Assembly (NCBI GenBank): GCA_005883115.1
Contig: VAZQ01000100.1
Coordinates: 1 to 5,666 of the forward strand
DNA length: 5,666 nucleotides
Origin: Alphaproteobacteria bacterium
Lineage (GTDB): Bacteria > Pseudomonadota > Alphaproteobacteria > Rhizobiales > Xanthobacteraceae
Reading direction: 5' to 3'
In this document: in pieces, positions 4,319-5,666 of the stretch
Position numbering within the stretch: the stretch's first letter is position 1
Layout of the letters: every line of letters starts with the position of its first letter
The notes under the pieces: model-generated
The model's database searches: none
What the model saw: the letters and a program-made list of their open reading frames with translations, nothing else
Told to the model about the DNA's origin: nothing
Position numbers and translations under genes: made by a program

Positions 4319-5666
4319 TCACCCGGCCACCGTGCTCCAATTCGCCGCCAACTGCTCGGCACCGCGCAACGAAAGCGCAAGGATCGTGTAGGTCGGGTTC
4401 GATGCCCCCGCGGTCGCGAAGATGCCCGGCCCCGCGATATAGAGGTTCGCGATCTCGTGGGTTTGGCCGTAGCTGTTGGTGACCGAATCGCCGGCGTTCG
4501 CACCCATGATGGTTCCGCCCATGAGGTGAATGGTCGGCATGTTGCCCCGCGCCGACCAGACCTCCTTGGCACCGGTGGCTTTGGCGATCTTGAGGCCCTC
4601 CTCAAAATTAGCGTTCCACAGCGCGACGGCGTCTTGGTCGAAGCTATGAATGATCTTCGCGAAGGGCATGCCGAACTCGTCCTTGTCGCTTGCGGCCTCG
4701 ATGCGATTCTCGATATTCGGCAATTCCTCGCCGAACGCCCCGATGCGCGTCAATCCGCGCGCCGCGCGTTTCATGAAGGCGGCGAGATCAGAACCGAAAA
4801 GATCGAGACGGGCGTTGGCGAATCCACCGAGGTCGCTCGTCTTCAGGGCGGAGCCCGCGACGATGAACGAGCTGCCGAACGCGCCTTTCTGGCTGGTCTT
4901 GGCGTAGCGCTCATAGGACATCAACTGGGCGCCGGTAGTGCCCATGTAACTCTGGATGTCCTCATCGAACAGCGCCCATGTCCCCGAGCTGAAATGCGCC
5001 ATCATATATTTGCCCACGAGGCCGCTTGAATTGGCGAGTCCCTTGGGGTGCTTGTCGGTTGCGGAGTTGAACAGCAGACGCGGATTCTGCGCCGACCAGG
5101 CGGCCAGCACTACCACGCTCGCCTCCTGCACCTGCCGCTCCTTCTTCGCATCGTAATATTCGACGCCCGTCACCTTGTTGCCCTGCGCGTTGGTCAGGAC
5201 GCGGGTGACGGTCGAAAGCGGGCGCACTTCGGTGCCGGCCTTCTTGGCGTCACCGAGATAGGTCACCAATGGGTTGGCGAGCGCGCCGGTCGGGCAGCCG
5301 ACGTGGCACCAGCCGTCATAAATGCAAGGCGGGCGACCTTTGTATTCTGTGGAGTTCATAGCGACCGCTGCCGGTACCATGCGGATACCGGCCGCCTCGA
5401 AACCCTTGAGCCAGATTTCGCCGTTTCGGAAGGTCTTCATCGGCGCCATCGGATACGGCGCACCCGCCGGCCGCCAAATCTCCTCCGCCTTGGCATCGCC
5501 GGACACGCCGACGTCCTGCGCGACCTTATCGTAATATGGCGCAACGTCCTGGTAGGAAATCGGCCAATCGAGCGCGCGGCCGTACTCGCTCCTGATCTTG
5601 AAGTCGTTCGGCAGGAGCCGTGGGAAGTTGGCAAAGTAGTGCAGCGCCGCGCCGCCGACGCCCCAG
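4319..5666 (-). CDS. GMC family FAD-dependent oxidoreductase, large subunit (N-terminus beyond window)
   Basis: The C-terminal 448 residues of a glucose-methanol-choline oxidoreductase; the gene runs off the right edge, so the N-terminal FAD-binding motif and start are not visible. The first readable residues, WGVGGAALHYF, are the conserved GMC segment near the flavin. The active-site end is present: TIHLMGGTIMG (His codon at 4526-4528) and GASNPTYTI (Asn codon at 4397-4399), the usual His/Asn pair. LYIAGPGIFATAG between them is the second GMC signature region. CIYDGWCHVGCPTGA (Cys codons at 5326, 5308 and 5296) has the C-x5-C-x3-C spacing seen in the iron-sulfur site of FAD-dependent glucose dehydrogenase. 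This suggests a membrane-linked sugar or sugar-acid dehydrogenase of the gluconate/glucose dehydrogenase type rather than an oxidase. Such enzymes usually have a small Tat-exported subunit and a cytochrome c encoded nearby, which would lie beyond the right edge. The substrate is unknown. Confidence 0.9.
   Translation of the reverse strand, partial: WGVGGAALHYFANFPRLLPNDFKIRSEYGRALDWPISYQDVAPYYDKVAQDVGVSGDAKAEEIWRPAGAPYPMAPMKTFRNGEIWLKGFEAAGIRMVPAAVAMNSTEYKGRPPCIYDGWCHVGCPTGALANPLVTYLGDAKKAGTEVRPLSTVTRVLTNAQGNKVTGVEYYDAKKERQVQEASVVVLAAWSAQNPRLLFNSATDKHPKGLANSSGLVGKYMMAHFSSGTWALFDEDIQSYMGTTGAQLMSYERYAKTSQKGAFGSSFIVAGSALKTSDLGGFANARLDLFGSDLAAFMKRAARGLTRIGAFGEELPNIENRIEAASDKDEFGMPFAKIIHSFDQDAVALWNANFEEGLKIAKATGAKEVWSARGNMPTIHLMGGTIMGANAGDSVTNSYGQTHEIANLYIAGPGIFATAGASNPTYTILALSLRGAEQLAANWSTVAG

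Noticed and set aside
4394..4408. tRNA T-arm-like GGGTTCGATGCCCC
   Set aside because: It lies in the GMC gene, coding for the conserved G-A-S-N-P, and no tRNA acceptor, D-arm or anticodon arm surrounds it.
3496..4605. A 369-codon open frame on the minus strand across the amidohydrolase
   Set aside because: It is antisense to a gene with complete catalytic motifs, and its translation is Arg/Pro-rich with no family pattern; typical of GC-rich DNA.
4457..5029. A 190-codon plus-strand open frame opposite the GMC gene
   Set aside because: Antisense to a conserved GMC coding region; no recognisable protein pattern.

Overview
The window is GC-rich, densely coded bacterial chromosome. The protein types point to an alphaproteobacterium of the Hyphomicrobiales (Bradyrhizobium / Xanthobacteraceae-like): a DUF6665-type protein, a SpeD-SpeE pair whose SpeE has GGGDCG instead of the enteric GGGDGA, a Tat-exported amidohydrolase and a GMC dehydrogenase large subunit. 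This placement is inferred from remembered family resemblance; no search was run. There is no tRNA, rRNA, CRISPR array, insertion sequence or phage gene that I can see.

Layout, left to right. (1) Plus strand, 123-1300: a small DUF6665-like protein, a 53-residue two-helix membrane protein (Thivi_2564-like, with a plausible promoter and a short hairpin leader), and a single-domain VOC/glyoxalase-fold protein with a strong ribosome binding site. (2) Minus strand, 2769 down to 1263: speD then speE, a two-gene polyamine operon. SpeD decarboxylates S-adenosylmethionine and SpeE transfers the resulting aminopropyl group to putrescine to make spermidine. A candidate sigma70-type promoter lies about 110 bases upstream of speD. 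The speE 3' end runs 38 bases into the 3' end of the convergent VOC gene. (3) 2770-3183: a 414-base divergent intergenic region, with no gene I can support. (4) Plus strand, 3184-4245: a Tat-signal amidohydrolase of the ACMSD/decarboxylase-like family with a complete metal-ligand set. (5) Minus strand, 4319 to the right edge: the C-terminal 448 residues of a GMC-family FAD oxidoreductase, cut by the window end and carrying a C-x5-C-x3-C motif like the iron-sulfur motif of FAD-dependent glucose dehydrogenase.

Only speD and speE form a clearly cooperating unit. The others are single-gene metabolic or unknown functions, and the GMC gene probably continues into an operon beyond the right edge. 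I found no convincing new multi-gene system. The observations most worth checking are the overlap-derived basic tail of SpeE and its Q-R-G substitution, the tiny membrane protein, the Cys-rich segment ahead of the Tat motif in the amidohydrolase, and the cysteine motif in the GMC enzyme.
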